Shown: positions 51,431 to 61,448 of the stretch, one piece after another
How the letters are laid out: the number at the start of each line of letters is the position of its first letter
Position numbering within the stretch: position 1 is the stretch's first letter
From: Pseudoprimorskyibacter insulae
GTDB taxonomy: Bacteria; Pseudomonadota; Alphaproteobacteria; Rhodobacterales; Rhodobacteraceae
DNA length: 64,000 nt
Direction of reading: 5' to 3'
NCBI RefSeq assembly: GCF_900302505.1
Contig: NZ_OMOJ01000009.1
Location: 1-64,000 of the forward strand
Made by a program: the position numbers and the translations under genes
Notes under the pieces: generated by a model
What the model was told of the DNA's origin: nothing
The model's database searches: none
The model's input: the letters and a program-made list of their open reading frames with translations, nothing else

Positions 51431-54400
51431 ATGAGCCACCTGCTCGACAGATTGAACTTCCTCCAGTCCAGGGACCTTGAACAGTTTTCCGATGGCTTTG
51501 GCAAAGTCACCCGCGAGAACCGCGACTGGGAAGACACATACCGCAACCGCTGGCGTCACGATAAGGTCGTGCGCTCCACACATGGGGTAAACTGCACCGG
51601 GTCGTGCAGCTGGAAGATCTACGTGAAATCCGGCATCGTCACCTGGGAGACGCAACAGACCGACTATCCGCGCACGCGGGCCGACCTCCCCAACCATGAA
51701 CCGCGCGGCTGTGCCCGAGGCGCAAGCTACAGCTGGTATCTCTACAGCGCGAACCGGGTGAAGAACCCGCTGGTCCGCGGACGGCTGATGAAGGTCTGGC
51801 GCAAGATGCGCGAAACCATGAGCCCGATTGAGGCCTGGACCAAGCTGCAGGCCGATCCGATCCTGCGGGCCTCCTACGTGGAGACCCGCGGCAAGGGCGG
51901 GTTCGTGCGCGCCACATGGGACGAAGCGACCGAGATCACGGCGGCTGCCAATGCCTACACCGCCAAGACCTATGGCCCCGACCGCGTGTTTGGCTTCTCC
52001 CCGATCCCCGCGATGTCAATGGTCAGCTACGCCGCCGGCTCGCGCTACCTGAGCCTGATGGGCGGCGTCTGCATGTCCTTCTACGATTGGTATTGCGACC
52101 TGCCGCCGGCCTCTCCGATGACATGGGGCGAGCAGACGGACGTGCCGGAAAGTGCCGACTGGTACAATGCGGGCTACCTGCTGCTCTGGGGCTCGAACGT
52201 GCCGCAGACGCGGACACCGGACGCGCATTTCTACACCGAGGCGCGCTACAAGGGCACCAAGTCCGCCGTGATCTGCCCCGACTATTCCGAGGCCGCCAAG
52301 TTCGGCGATGTCTGGCTGAATGCCAAGCAGGGCACCGATGCAGCCTTGGCCATGGCCTTTGGGCACGTGATCCTGCGCGAGTTCCACCTCGACCGCCAGG
52401 CCGCGTATTTCGAGGACTATACCCGCAAGTACTCCGACTTCCCGATGCTGGTGAAACTGGACGAACGTGACGGGAAGCTCGTCCCGGGCCGCTTCCTGCG
52501 GGCCGACGATCTGGACGGCAAGCTCGGAGAAGAGAACAACCCCGAATGGAAGACCGTCGCCTATGACGAGCAATCCAAAGGGCTTGTCGCCCCCAATGGG
52601 TCGGTCGGCTATCGCTGGGGCGAAGACGGGGAGTGGAACCTCGAAGAAAAGGCACATGAGGCGGACACCAGCCTGAAGATGTCCTTCGTTCTGGACGAAG
52701 ACCATGACGATGTGGTCGGCGTCGATTTCCCCTACTTTGGCGGGGAGGCGTACGGTCAGTTTGCGACCGACGCCGATCACCCCAGCGTGCTGACCCGCAA
52801 CATCCCCGTCAAGAAGATCAAGACGGCGGATGGCGAGATTTCCGTGGCCACGGTTTTCGATCTGTTCTGCGCCAACTACGGTCTGGATCGTGGACTGGGC
52901 GGGGACTGGGTCACCTCGGACTATGCCGATGACATGCCCGGCACCCCTGCCTGGGCGGAAAAGATCACCGGGGTTCCGGCCGACAAGATCATCCATGTCG
53001 CTCGGGAATTCGCGGACAACGCCGAGAAGACACAAGGCAAGTCGATGATCATCATCGGGGCCGCGATGAACCACTGGTTCCACATGGACATGAACTATCG
53101 CGGTGTCATCAACATGCTGGTGATGTGCGGCTGCGTCGGCCAGTCCGGTGGTGGTTGGGCGCATTACGTGGGGCAGGAAAAACTGCGCCCGCAGACTGGC
53201 TGGCAACCTCTGGCCTTTGCGCTCGACTGGAACCGTCCGCCACGCCACATGAACTCGACCAGCGCGTGGTATGCCCATACCGACCAGTGGCGCTACGAGA
53301 CGCTTGAGGCCTCGGAGATATTGTCACCGACCGCCCCCGAGGGGGATTGGGACATCAGCCTGATCGATTACAACATCCGTGCGGAACGCATGGGCTGGTT
53401 GCCCTCGGCACCACAGCTCAAGACAAACCCGCTGGAGGTCGCAAAGGCCGCGAAGGAAGCGGGCAAGGAAATCCCGGCTTATGTGGCCGAGAACCTCAAG
53501 TCGGGCGATCTGGAAATGTCCTGCGAGGACCCGGACAACCCCGCCAACTGGCCACGCAACCTGTTTGTCTGGCGCTCCAACCTGCTGGGCTCCTCCGGCA
53601 AGGGCCATGAATACTTCCTCAAGCACCTGCTCGGCACCGACCACGGCGTTATGGGCAAGGACCTGGGCGAAGACGGTCGCCAATTGCCCAAGGAAGCCAA
53701 GTGGCATGAAGACGCGCCGCGCGGCAAGCTGGACCTGCTGGTGACCATCGACTTCCGGATGAGCACCACGGCGGTCTACTCCGACATCGTTCTGCCGACG
53801 GCCAGTTGGTACGAAAAGGACGACATGAACACGTCGGACATGCACCCCTTCATCCACCCGCTGCAGGCGGCCGTGGACCCTGCCTATGAAAGCAAATCCG
53901 ACTGGGAGATCTTCAAGGCCATCGCCAAGAAGTTCCAGGAGATCGTGCCGGGCTATCTGGGCAAAGAGACCGACATCGTCGCTCTCCCGATCCTGCATGA
54001 CACCCCTGCCGAGATTGCACAGGACCAGGTGAAGGACTGGAAGAAAGGCGAATGCGACCTGATCCCTGGCAAGACGGCGCCGGCTTACGTGGCGGTCGAA
54101 CGCGACTACACCGCGATCTATGATCGTTTCACGGCGCTTGGACCCGCGCTCGACAAGCTGGGCAACGGCGGCAAGGGGATCACCTGGAACACGGAGGAGG
54201 AAATCGACAACCTAGCGGCATTGAACGGCCTGCAGTTGGACGGAGCCGCGGCCGGACGGCCGAAGATCGACAGTGCGATCGATGCCTGCGAGGTCATCCT
54301 GATGCTGGCCCCAGAAACCAATGGCAACGTGGCCGTGAAAGCCTGGGAAGCGCTAGGCAAGGCGACAGGTCGCGAACACGCGCATCTGGCCGAAGGTGAG

Positions 54401-55171
54401 CATCACCAGAAGATCCGCTTTCACGACATCGCCGCACAGCCGCGCAAGATCATCTCGAGCCCGACATGGTCAGGGATCGAGAGCGAGAAGGTCAGCTACA
54501 ACGCAGGCTATACCAACGTTCATGAACTGATCCCCTGGCGGACACTGACAGGACGGCAACAGCTCTACCAGGATCACCTGTGGATGTTGGCCTTCGGCGA
54601 AGGGCTCATGTCCTATCGACCTCCGATCGACCTCAAGACGATCACCAAGGAGGTGCAGGACGAAGGTGACACCCTTGTGCTGAACTTCATCACACCCCAC
54701 CAGAAATGGGGCATCCACTCCACCTATACCGACAACCTGTTGATGCTGACGCTGAACAGGGGCGGGCCGGTGGTCTGGATCTCCGAAGTGGACGCCAAAT
54801 CCGCCGGTATCGTCGATAACGACTGGATCGAGGTCTACAACACCAACGGCGCGTTGACCGCTCGAGCGGTTGTGTCCCAACGGATCAAGGAAGGCACGAC
54901 CTTCATGTATCACGCTCAAGAAAAGATCGTGAACACACCGGGGTCCGAGAAGACCGGACACCGGGGAGGGATCCACAATTCGGTCACCCGCACGGTCCTG
55001 AAACCCACCCATATGATCGGCGGCTACGCCCAGCAATCCTACGGCTTCAACTACTACGGCACCGTAGGCTCGAACCGGGACGAGCTCGTGGTCATCCGCA
55101 AAATGAAGAAAGTTGACTGGCTCGACCGCGAAAAGAGCTGGAAAGCGCCTGCACAGGAGGCAGCAGAATGA
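51431..55171 (+). CDS. narG: Respiratory nitrate reductase alpha subunit
   Basis: The 1246-aa catalytic subunit reduces nitrate to nitrite at the cytoplasmic face. It has the FS0 [4Fe-4S] site with His51 and Cys55/Cys59 in HGVNCTGSCSWKIYVKSG, and the Mo-bisMGD region WYCDLPPASPMTWGEQTDVP, whose Asp is the usual molybdenum ligand. Its length matches NarG in other bacteria. ATG 51431 has AAAGGA upstream, 13 bases after narK, and its end overlaps narH by four bases. Confidence 0.95.
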   Translation: MSHLLDRLNFLQSRDLEQFSDGFGKVTRENRDWEDTYRNRWRHDKVVRSTHGVNCTGSCSWKIYVKSGIVTWETQQTDYPRTRADLPNHEPRGCARGASYSWYLYSANRVKNPLVRGRLMKVWRKMRETMSPIEAWTKLQADPILRASYVETRGKGGFVRATWDEATEITAAANAYTAKTYGPDRVFGFSPIPAMSMVSYAAGSRYLSLMGGVCMSFYDWYCDLPPASPMTWGEQTDVPESADWYNAGYLLLWGSNVPQTRTPDAHFYTEARYKGTKSAVICPDYSEAAKFGDVWLNAKQGTDAALAMAFGHVILREFHLDRQAAYFEDYTRKYSDFPMLVKLDERDGKLVPGRFLRADDLDGKLGEENNPEWKTVAYDEQSKGLVAPNGSVGYRWGEDGEWNLEEKAHEADTSLKMSFVLDEDHDDVVGVDFPYFGGEAYGQFATDADHPSVLTRNIPVKKIKTADGEISVATVFDLFCANYGLDRGLGGDWVTSDYADDMPGTPAWAEKITGVPADKIIHVAREFADNAEKTQGKSMIIIGAAMNHWFHMDMNYRGVINMLVMCGCVGQSGGGWAHYVGQEKLRPQTGWQPLAFALDWNRPPRHMNSTSAWYAHTDQWRYETLEASEILSPTAPEGDWDISLIDYNIRAERMGWLPSAPQLKTNPLEVAKAAKEAGKEIPAYVAENLKSGDLEMSCEDPDNPANWPRNLFVWRSNLLGSSGKGHEYFLKHLLGTDHGVMGKDLGEDGRQLPKEAKWHEDAPRGKLDLLVTIDFRMSTTAVYSDIVLPTASWYEKDDMNTSDMHPFIHPLQAAVDPAYESKSDWEIFKAIAKKFQEIVPGYLGKETDIVALPILHDTPAEIAQDQVKDWKKGECDLIPGKTAPAYVAVERDYTAIYDRFTALGPALDKLGNGGKGITWNTEEEIDNLAALNGLQLDGAAAGRPKIDSAIDACEVILMLAPETNGNVAVKAWEALGKATGREHAHLAEGEHHQKIRFHDIAAQPRKIISSPTWSGIESEKVSYNAGYTNVHELIPWRTLTGRQQLYQDHLWMLAFGEGLMSYRPPIDLKTITKEVQDEGDTLVLNFITPHQKWGIHSTYTDNLLMLTLNRGGPVVWISEVDAKSAGIVDNDWIEVYNTNGALTARAVVSQRIKEGTTFMYHAQEKIVNTPGSEKTGHRGGIHNSVTRTVLKPTHMIGGYAQQSYGFNYYGTVGSNRDELVVIRKMKKVDWLDREKSWKAPAQEAAE

Positions 55172-56691
55172 GAATCCGCGCACAAATCGGCATGGTGCTG
55201 AACCTCGACAAATGTATCGGGTGCCACACCTGCTCTGTCACCTGCAAGAACGTCTGGACGAGCCGGGATGGCGTTGAATACGCCTGGTTCAACAACGTGG
55301 AAACGAAACCGGGCACCGGCTATCCGACGGACTGGGAAAACCAGAAGCGCTGGAAAGGCGGCTGGGAACGGACCAAGGCAGGCAAACTGCAGCCTAAGCA
55401 GGGCAGCAAGTGGCGCATCCTGTCCAACATTTTCGCCAACCCATCCATGCCGGAAATCGACGACTATTATGAGCCGTTCGACTTCGACTACGATCATCTG
55501 AAATCCGCCCCCGAGATGGAGGCGTTTCCGACGGCACGTCCCCGCTCCAAGATCACCGGCGAGCGTATCGAGAAGATTGAGAAGGGTCCGAACTGGGAAG
55601 AAATCCTGGGCGGCGAATTCTCCAAACGGTCCGAGGACTATAACTTCGAAGGCATCCAGAAGGAGATTTACGGGGAATACGAGAACACCTTCATGATGTA
55701 TCTCCCCCGCTTGTGCGAACACTGCCTTAACCCGGCCTGCGCGTCCTCGTGTCCATCGGGTGCGATCTACAAGCGCGAGGAGGACGGCATCGTCCTGATT
55801 GACCAGGAGAAGTGCCGGGGCTGGCGGATGTGCGTCTCGGGCTGTCCCTACAAGAAGATCTACTACAACTGGGAATCCGGGAAATCCGAAAAATGCACCC
55901 TGTGCTATCCGCGGATCGAAAGCGGCAATCCGACTGTCTGCTCGGAAACCTGCGTTGGGCGCATCCGCTACCTCGGCGTCATGCTCTATGATGCCGACAA
56001 GATCGAAGATGCGGCCAACATGGAGAACGAACAGGATCTCTATGATGCGCAGCTTGGTGTCTTCCTCGACCCCAGAGACCCGGTGGTTATTGAGACGGCC
56101 CGTGCCGACGGCATTCCCGAGGATTGGATCAAGGCCGCGCAGGAAAGCCCGATCTGGAAGATGGCAATGGAGTGGAAGGTCGCCTTCCCGCTGCATCCCG
56201 AATACCGGACGCTGCCAATGGTGTGGTACATCCCGCCACTCAGTCCGATCCAGAACGCGGCGGAAGCCGGGGCGATCGGGACCGATGGTGGCATGCCCGA
56301 CGTCAAGAACCTGCGCATTCCGGTGAAATACCTCGCCAACATGCTGACGGCCGGAGACGAAGAGCCGGTGGTGCACGCGCTGGAGCGTATGCTGGCCATG
56401 CGGTCCTACATGCGGACCAAGACCATCGAGGGTGTGATCGACGAGGCCATTGCGGCCCGCGTCGGCCTGAGCGGTCGCGTAATCGAGGACATGTATAAAA
56501 TCATGGCCCTTGCAGATTACGAAGACCGGTTCGTCATCCCGACCACGCACCGCGAGCAGGTCGAAGAAGCCTATGACCTGCGTGGCGGCTGCGGCTTTAC
56601 CGACACCAATGGATGCGGCGGCGGATCAACCAAGGGTTCCCTCTTCGGTGGTTCCAAAAGGCCCCTCAAGATGCCCACGGAGGCGATGTAA
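55168..56691 (+). CDS. narH: Respiratory nitrate reductase beta subunit
   Basis: The 507-aa subunit carries four Fe-S clusters that pass electrons from NarI to NarG. The Cys clusters are visible: NLDKCIGCHTCSVTCKN near the start, then CEHCLNPACASSCPSGA and CRGWRMCVSGCPYKKI, where Trp replaces one Cys as in other NarH. The size is normal. It overlaps narG by four bases and narJ follows one base after. Confidence 0.95.
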   Translation: MRIRAQIGMVLNLDKCIGCHTCSVTCKNVWTSRDGVEYAWFNNVETKPGTGYPTDWENQKRWKGGWERTKAGKLQPKQGSKWRILSNIFANPSMPEIDDYYEPFDFDYDHLKSAPEMEAFPTARPRSKITGERIEKIEKGPNWEEILGGEFSKRSEDYNFEGIQKEIYGEYENTFMMYLPRLCEHCLNPACASSCPSGAIYKREEDGIVLIDQEKCRGWRMCVSGCPYKKIYYNWESGKSEKCTLCYPRIESGNPTVCSETCVGRIRYLGVMLYDADKIEDAANMENEQDLYDAQLGVFLDPRDPVVIETARADGIPEDWIKAAQESPIWKMAMEWKVAFPLHPEYRTLPMVWYIPPLSPIQNAAEAGAIGTDGGMPDVKNLRIPVKYLANMLTAGDEEPVVHALERMLAMRSYMRTKTIEGVIDEAIAARVGLSGRVIEDMYKIMALADYEDRFVIPTTHREQVEEAYDLRGGCGFTDTNGCGGGSTKGSLFGGSKRPLKMPTEAM

Positions 56692-56692
56692 T

Positions 56693-57397
56693 ATGGACCG
56701 GACTTTGAAAGCACTCTCGCTCATTCTGAGCTACCCGACACGCGAGCTGCAGCATGCCATGCCCGAGATCGGCGCCGTTCTGGCCTCGGACACGCGTTTG
56801 ACAGCAGCAGCCCGTCGGGCGTTGCGCCCGCTGGTGGAGGAGCTTGGCGGGCGCGACATCTATGACCTCGAAGAACAGTTCGTGCTGCTCTTCGACCGAT
56901 CGCGGACCCTGTCGCTCAACCTCTTCGAGCATGTCCACGGCGAAAGCCGGGACCGGGGCGGGGCGATGGTGTCTCTGATCGAGACCTATCGCGCGGGCGG
57001 TTTCGAGCCGAATACATCGGAACTGCCTGATCACCTGCCGGTCCTGCTGGAATTCCTGTCGACGCGTCCCTTCTCGGAAGCACAGGACATTCTCGCGGAT
57101 GCAGCCCATATCTTTGAGGCGTTGAACGCACGACTTGGCCGGCGGGAAAGCAACTACGGTGCTGTGTTTGCCAGCCTCTTGCAGCTGGCAGGCGCAAAGG
57201 CCGACCAGGGCGCAGTGGCCGAGATGCTGGCGCAGCCCGATGACGATCCTTCCGATCTGGAGGCCCTCGACGAGGTTTGGGAAGAAAGCGAAGTGCTTTT
57301 CGGCCCAGACCCGAATGCGGGGTGCCCGCAAGTTCGTGACATGCTTTCGCGCATGGACACACCCGTCAATCCCGCACCGCACCACGCGGCCGAATAG
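56693..57397 (+). CDS. narJ: Nitrate reductase assembly chaperone
   Basis: The 234-aa chaperone helps insert the molybdenum cofactor into NarG and has the NarJ/TorD helical pattern: LKALSLILSYPTRELQHAMP, YDLEEQFVLLFDRSRTLSLN and FEHVHGESRDRGGAMVSLIE. It is not part of the mature enzyme. The start ATG 56693 lies one base after the narH stop; a longer frame begins inside narH and is rejected. Confidence 0.95.
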   Translation: MDRTLKALSLILSYPTRELQHAMPEIGAVLASDTRLTAAARRALRPLVEELGGRDIYDLEEQFVLLFDRSRTLSLNLFEHVHGESRDRGGAMVSLIETYRAGGFEPNTSELPDHLPVLLEFLSTRPFSEAQDILADAAHIFEALNARLGRRESNYGAVFASLLQLAGAKADQGAVAEMLAQPDDDPSDLEALDEVWEESEVLFGPDPNAGCPQVRDMLSRMDTPVNPAPHHAAE

Positions 57398-57409
57398 GGA
57401 GAAAGCACC

Positions 57410-58159
57410 ATGTTTGCCAATTTCGATATCGATTTCATCATCTTCGGCATAATGCCCTATGCCGCGTTGACCATCCTCGTGGTCGGCTCGATCGCCCGCT
57501 ACGATCGGGATCAATTCACGTGGAAGAGCTCATCGAGCCAGCTTTTGCGTCGCAAGCAACTGATCTGGGGGTCGATCCTGTTTCACGTCGGCATCATCAC
57601 CGTCTTCTTCGGGCATCTGGTCGGGCTCTTTACCCCGGTCTGGGTGCTGGACGCGATTGGCGTGCCGTACTGGGTCAAGCAATGGATGGCCGTGCTCATT
57701 GGCGGCCCTGCGGGCATCGCTGCATTGATCGGTGCGACAATGCTATTGCATCGCCGCTTGGGCGACAGCCGTATCCGGATGACATCCAGCTGGGCTGACA
57801 TCATTATCATGGTATTGATCTGGTGGCAGCTGGTGATCGGCCTTCTGACCATCACGCAGACCCTGCAACACATGGATGGCGCAGAGATGGTGCGTTTCAT
57901 GACCTGGTCGCAGAGCATCGTGTCATGGAACCTGAACGCCTGGGCCATGGTGGTTGACGTGCACTGGCTCTACAAACTGCACATCTTCCTCGGGCTCATC
58001 ATCACGGCACTGTTTCCGTTCACCCGGCTGGTGCACATGGTGTCCGGTTTTGCCGCGCCGTTCCGGTACCTGTTGCGCCCCGGATACCAATTGGTGCGCT
58101 CGCGGCGGCAGAAACCACTGCCCAAGCGCGCTGCGCCCAAAGCAACGCCGGCGGAGTAG
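57410..58159 (+). CDS. narI: Respiratory nitrate reductase gamma subunit (cytochrome b)
   Basis: The 249-aa membrane subunit has five helices and binds two b haems to take electrons from quinol. Haem-ligand-like His occur in GSILFHVGIITVFFGHLVGL and DVHWLYKLHIFLGLIITALF. The length matches NarI. ATG 57410 follows GGAG 12 bases after narJ. Confidence 0.95.
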   Translation: MFANFDIDFIIFGIMPYAALTILVVGSIARYDRDQFTWKSSSSQLLRRKQLIWGSILFHVGIITVFFGHLVGLFTPVWVLDAIGVPYWVKQWMAVLIGGPAGIAALIGATMLLHRRLGDSRIRMTSSWADIIIMVLIWWQLVIGLLTITQTLQHMDGAEMVRFMTWSQSIVSWNLNAWAMVVDVHWLYKLHIFLGLIITALFPFTRLVHMVSGFAAPFRYLLRPGYQLVRSRRQKPLPKRAAPKATPAE

Positions 58160-58164
58160 GGATC

Positions 58165-58962
58165 ATGAATGCAGCAATGTTTCCCGATCTGATCGTGAAC
58201 GGCGAGCATGTGCCGCACACGCTCGTCGCCGCAGAAACGCAGAACCAGGACGCCCCAAAGGGCAAGCCCGGAATTGCCTGGCGGAAAGCGGCCAACGCAG
58301 TTGCGATCCGAACGCTGCTTCTGCAGGAAGCCCGATCACGCGGCATTGCCGCTGACCCGCAGGAGGTGGGGCCGGGCCGTTTCGAGACCGACGAGGAGGC
58401 CCGGATACGGGGCCTCCTCGAAGAGGCCATCGATGTCGGAGCCCCCGATGACGCTGCAATCGAGGCCGAGTGGAGCAAGGATCCCTCGCGCTTTCGGTCC
58501 CCGCCACTTTGGGAGGTGTCACATATTCTCATTGCCTGTGATCCAAGAGACGCGGAAGCCCGAGACCGTGCGTTGAACCGCGCCAAAAAACTGTTGGACA
58601 TCGCGTCAAACGATCCGAAAGCATTTGCCGCCCTGGCCGCCCGCGAAAGTGACTGTGGGTCGAAATCCTCGGGCGGAGCTTTAGGCCAATTGGGTCCGGG
58701 AGATACAGTTCCGGAATTCGAGGCCGCACTGCGCACTCTGGCTGAGGGGGAGGTCACATCCGAACCGGTCCTGACACGGCACGGGTACCACATCATTCGC
58801 ATGGACGCTCTGGCCTTGGGACAAGTTCTCCCCTTGGCTGCGGTGCGTGCCAGGATTGCGGAGGCGCTCGAAAAGGCCGCATGGGCGCGCGAAGCGCGGC
58901 GGTTCGTCGACCAGTTGGTCCAATCCGCAGATATCGAAGGGGCGGATTTGAAGCAGGTCTGA
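58165..58962 (+). CDS. Parvulin-type peptidyl-prolyl isomerase in the nar operon
   Basis: The 265-aa protein has an N-terminal helical part and a C-terminal parvulin domain: LWEVSHILIACDPRDAEARD, FAALAARESDCGSKSSGGAL, GQLGPGDTVPEFEAALRTLA and LTRHGYHIIRMDALALGQVL. It lacks a clear signal peptide, so it is probably cytoplasmic. Parvulins downstream of narI occur in several nar operons and probably help fold a reductase subunit. The start is ATG 58165, five bases after narI; ATG 58177 is possible. Confidence 0.85.
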   Translation: MNAAMFPDLIVNGEHVPHTLVAAETQNQDAPKGKPGIAWRKAANAVAIRTLLLQEARSRGIAADPQEVGPGRFETDEEARIRGLLEEAIDVGAPDDAAIEAEWSKDPSRFRSPPLWEVSHILIACDPRDAEARDRALNRAKKLLDIASNDPKAFAALAARESDCGSKSSGGALGQLGPGDTVPEFEAALRTLAEGEVTSEPVLTRHGYHIIRMDALALGQVLPLAAVRARIAEALEKAAWAREARRFVDQLVQSADIEGADLKQV

Positions 58963-58978
58963 ACGGGAGGAAGGACCG

Positions 58979-59551
58979 ATGGTGCGAGATCGAGACAGAC
59001 GTCTGAACACGGCACGCAGCGCAACACATCGCCTTGGGACGCTAGAGAATCCATTGGATTTCATGGCCGAAGACCACCTGCGTGAGCGGGAAGTCTGCAC
59101 CCTGATCGATAGCATGGTGGAGGGAGAACCGGTCGATCACGAAGACATCGCAATGATGCGCACATTCCTGATCGACGATTTGCCAAAGCATCTTGCGGAC
59201 GAGGAGAGTGACCTCTTTCCCTTGATGCTGGAACGATGCGATCCGGACGAGGAAATTGACAAGATGATCACGCGTCTGCAAGCCGATCACCGCCATGCGA
59301 TTGGCGATTCCCCGGCTATTGCCGCGTTGATCGTGGCCCAAGCGGATCGCAAAAAGCCGTTGTCCGAAACGGACTGCGCCAAGATGTCGGACTTCGCCAC
59401 GCATGCGCGGCGCCATCTGATCCTCGAGAATGCCATCCTCCTTCCGCTAGCCCGCGCGCGGCTGACCAAAGCAGATCTCGAAAAGATGCGCGCGCATATG
59501 TTGGAGCGCCGTGGACAGGCAACCGAACAAGGAGCGGAACATGCTGGCTGA
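58979..59551 (+). CDS. Haemerythrin domain protein in the nar operon
   Basis: The 190-aa protein holds the His and acidic ligands of a haemerythrin-like four-helix bundle: MAEDHLREREVCTLIDSMVE, PKHLADEESDLFPLMLERCD, LQADHRHAIGD and THARRHLILENAILLPLARA. It may bind oxygen or NO or sense redox state. It follows the parvulin gene by 16 bases and overlaps the carbonic anhydrase gene, so it is part of the nar transcription unit. Confidence 0.8.
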   Translation: MVRDRDRRLNTARSATHRLGTLENPLDFMAEDHLREREVCTLIDSMVEGEPVDHEDIAMMRTFLIDDLPKHLADEESDLFPLMLERCDPDEEIDKMITRLQADHRHAIGDSPAIAALIVAQADRKKPLSETDCAKMSDFATHARRHLILENAILLPLARARLTKADLEKMRAHMLERRGQATEQGAEHAG

Positions 59552-60158
59552 TCTTCTGGAGCGGAATGCCCGGTGGTCTGACACGATCAATGCCGAGGAG
59601 CCGGGTTACTTCCCGAGGCTGGCACAACAGCAATCGCCCGAGTTCTTCTGGATCGGCTGCTCTGACAGCAGAGTGCCTGCCAATGTCGTCGCCGGGCTGG
59701 ATCCCGGCGAAGTGTTTGTCCATCGCAATGTGGCCAATGTGATCCACTCGAGCGACATGAACATGCTTTCGGCGCTTGAGTTTGCCGTCGATGCGTTGCG
59801 TGTTCGCGAGATCATTGTCTGTGGCCATTATGGCTGCGGCGGCGTGAAGGCCGCCACGGAGGACCTACCGCATGGCCTGGCCGACCATTGGTTGGAGCCG
59901 ATCCGCCGCCTGGCCCGCGCCTACGCCGTGGACCTCGCGCGGGAGGATTGCGCGGAAGCAAAGCAAGACAGGCTGGCCGAATTCAACGTCATCGAAGGGG
60001 TTCGGCGTGTTGCGGAAACGCCGATCATGCAGAGAGCTTGGCGCGCAAAAGCCAACATCCGCATTCACGGGCTCATCTATGGCCTGAAGGACGGGCGGTT
60101 GCGCGATCTCGACAGCACTGTGGGCCCGGGGCATTTCCAACAGGAGGCTGCAAAATGA
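59541..60158 (+). CDS. Beta-type carbonic anhydrase
   Basis: The 205-aa enzyme interconverts carbon dioxide and bicarbonate. The zinc ligands are Cys40, His96 and Cys99, with the Asp42/Arg44 pair in IGCSDSRVPAN and VCGHYGCGGVKAA. ATG 59541 follows AAGGAG and overlaps the haemerythrin stop. A carbonic anhydrase in the nar unit is unusual; it may supply bicarbonate or buffer pH during nitrate respiration, which is inference. It overlaps moeA by four bases. Confidence 0.9.
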   Translation: MLADLLERNARWSDTINAEEPGYFPRLAQQQSPEFFWIGCSDSRVPANVVAGLDPGEVFVHRNVANVIHSSDMNMLSALEFAVDALRVREIIVCGHYGCGGVKAATEDLPHGLADHWLEPIRRLARAYAVDLAREDCAEAKQDRLAEFNVIEGVRRVAETPIMQRAWRAKANIRIHGLIYGLKDGRLRDLDSTVGPGHFQQEAAK

Positions 60159-61432
60159 CTGTTCTCACGAGGATCGAAGAGCAGGGGTGCGGATGCGGCA
60201 CTGCTGATCATCCGGGGGATTTGATATCAATCGATGAAGCGGTTGCGCAGATTTTGCGGAACGCGGGACACGTTCGGGAGTCCGAAGAGGTGGCGCTTGC
60301 CGGGGCGCGTGGCCGAACTCTGGCCGAACCTATTGCTGCAATCGCGGCCGCACCCCCGTTTGACAATGCCGCGATGGACGGGTTTGCGCTGAACACGGCC
60401 TGCCTGGTCGGGCCGGGACCGTGGCGGCTTCCCGTTGTCACCCGCATTCCGGCAGGGCAGCGCGGCTCGGAACCGCTGCCGATGGGCGCGGCAGCACAGA
60501 TCTTCACAGGCGCTCTGATGCCCGATGGTGCGGATGCGGTCGTGATGCAGGAAAACGTCCGACGCACAGAAAACACCATTATCGTTTCGCATGAGATTCT
60601 GGCAGGCGCGCATGTCCGGCGCAAGGGCGAGGACATGGCGGCGGGCGACATGGTTGTCCCTGCGGGCCGCACCCTGACGGGGCGTGATATCGCAGCCTGC
60701 GCGGCAGCAGGGCGGGCAACCGTTTGCGTGCGCCGTCGGCTTCGGGTTGCGCTTGTTGTCACCGGTGATGAAGTGAATTCCCCCGGCCGGACATTGAGCT
60801 CTGGCGGCATCTGGGATGTGAATACGCCGATGCTAAGCGCTCTGATCCCTGCTCCGGAGATCGAATTGGTCGATGTCCTGGGGTTTCGGGACAATCGCGC
60901 AGCTCTGCGGCAGCAGCTCAGCGCGCTTGCCGACGAGGTCGACCTGATCGTCACCACCGGCGGGATATCGGTGGGTGAGGAAGATCATGTCAAACCCGCC
61001 TTGAGTGATCTTGGTCTGGATATGGTGTTCAGCGGCGTTGCGATAAAACCCGGCAAGCCGGTCTCGTACGGTCGTTTGGGACAGGCGCATTGGCTGGGGC
61101 TGCCAGGCAATCCGCTCTCCGCATTCGTCACCTGGCAGCTTTTCGGAACGGTGCTTTGCCAGTCCCTTGCCGGGAACAGCGCGTCATCGCCCGACCGCCG
61201 TCATGTGGTGCTGTCACAGGAGTTGCGCCACAGCTACGGGCGATGCGAAGTGCGGCTCGCGGAAATCTCAGGTTTCGACAGCACAGGCCGTGAGATCGTC
61301 CGCTTTGACAAGACCACCCATTCCGGCCGCGTGGCGCGGCTTCCCGCAGCAGATGGCGTCATTTTGATTCCGTCGGAAGTTGAAGTTCTGCCGGAAGGTG
61401 CGCTGGTCGAGTTCCAGCCCTTCCGTGATTGA
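60155..61432 (+). CDS. moeA: Molybdopterin molybdenumtransferase MoeA
   Basis: The 425-aa protein inserts molybdate into adenylated molybdopterin. It shows PPFDNAAMDGFALNTA, QIFTGALMPDGADAVVMQEN, VVTGDEVNSPGRTLSSGGIW with DVNTPML, and VTTGGISVGEEDHVKPALSD, then GLPGNPLSAFVTWQLF. A copy in the nar operon ties cofactor supply to nitrate respiration. The N-terminal CGCGTAD Cys cluster is an unusual extra. ATG 60155 overlaps the carbonic anhydrase gene by four bases. Confidence 0.9.
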   Translation: MTVLTRIEEQGCGCGTADHPGDLISIDEAVAQILRNAGHVRESEEVALAGARGRTLAEPIAAIAAAPPFDNAAMDGFALNTACLVGPGPWRLPVVTRIPAGQRGSEPLPMGAAAQIFTGALMPDGADAVVMQENVRRTENTIIVSHEILAGAHVRRKGEDMAAGDMVVPAGRTLTGRDIAACAAAGRATVCVRRRLRVALVVTGDEVNSPGRTLSSGGIWDVNTPMLSALIPAPEIELVDVLGFRDNRAALRQQLSALADEVDLIVTTGGISVGEEDHVKPALSDLGLDMVFSGVAIKPGKPVSYGRLGQAHWLGLPGNPLSAFVTWQLFGTVLCQSLAGNSASSPDRRHVVLSQELRHSYGRCEVRLAEISGFDSTGREIVRFDKTTHSGRVARLPAADGVILIPSEVEVLPEGALVEFQPFRD

Positions 61433-61448
61433 TAAAGGAAGAAAGACC

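Noticed and set aside
55054-56550. 498-aa minus-strand frame opposite narH
   Set aside because: Antisense to narH with its complete Cys clusters.
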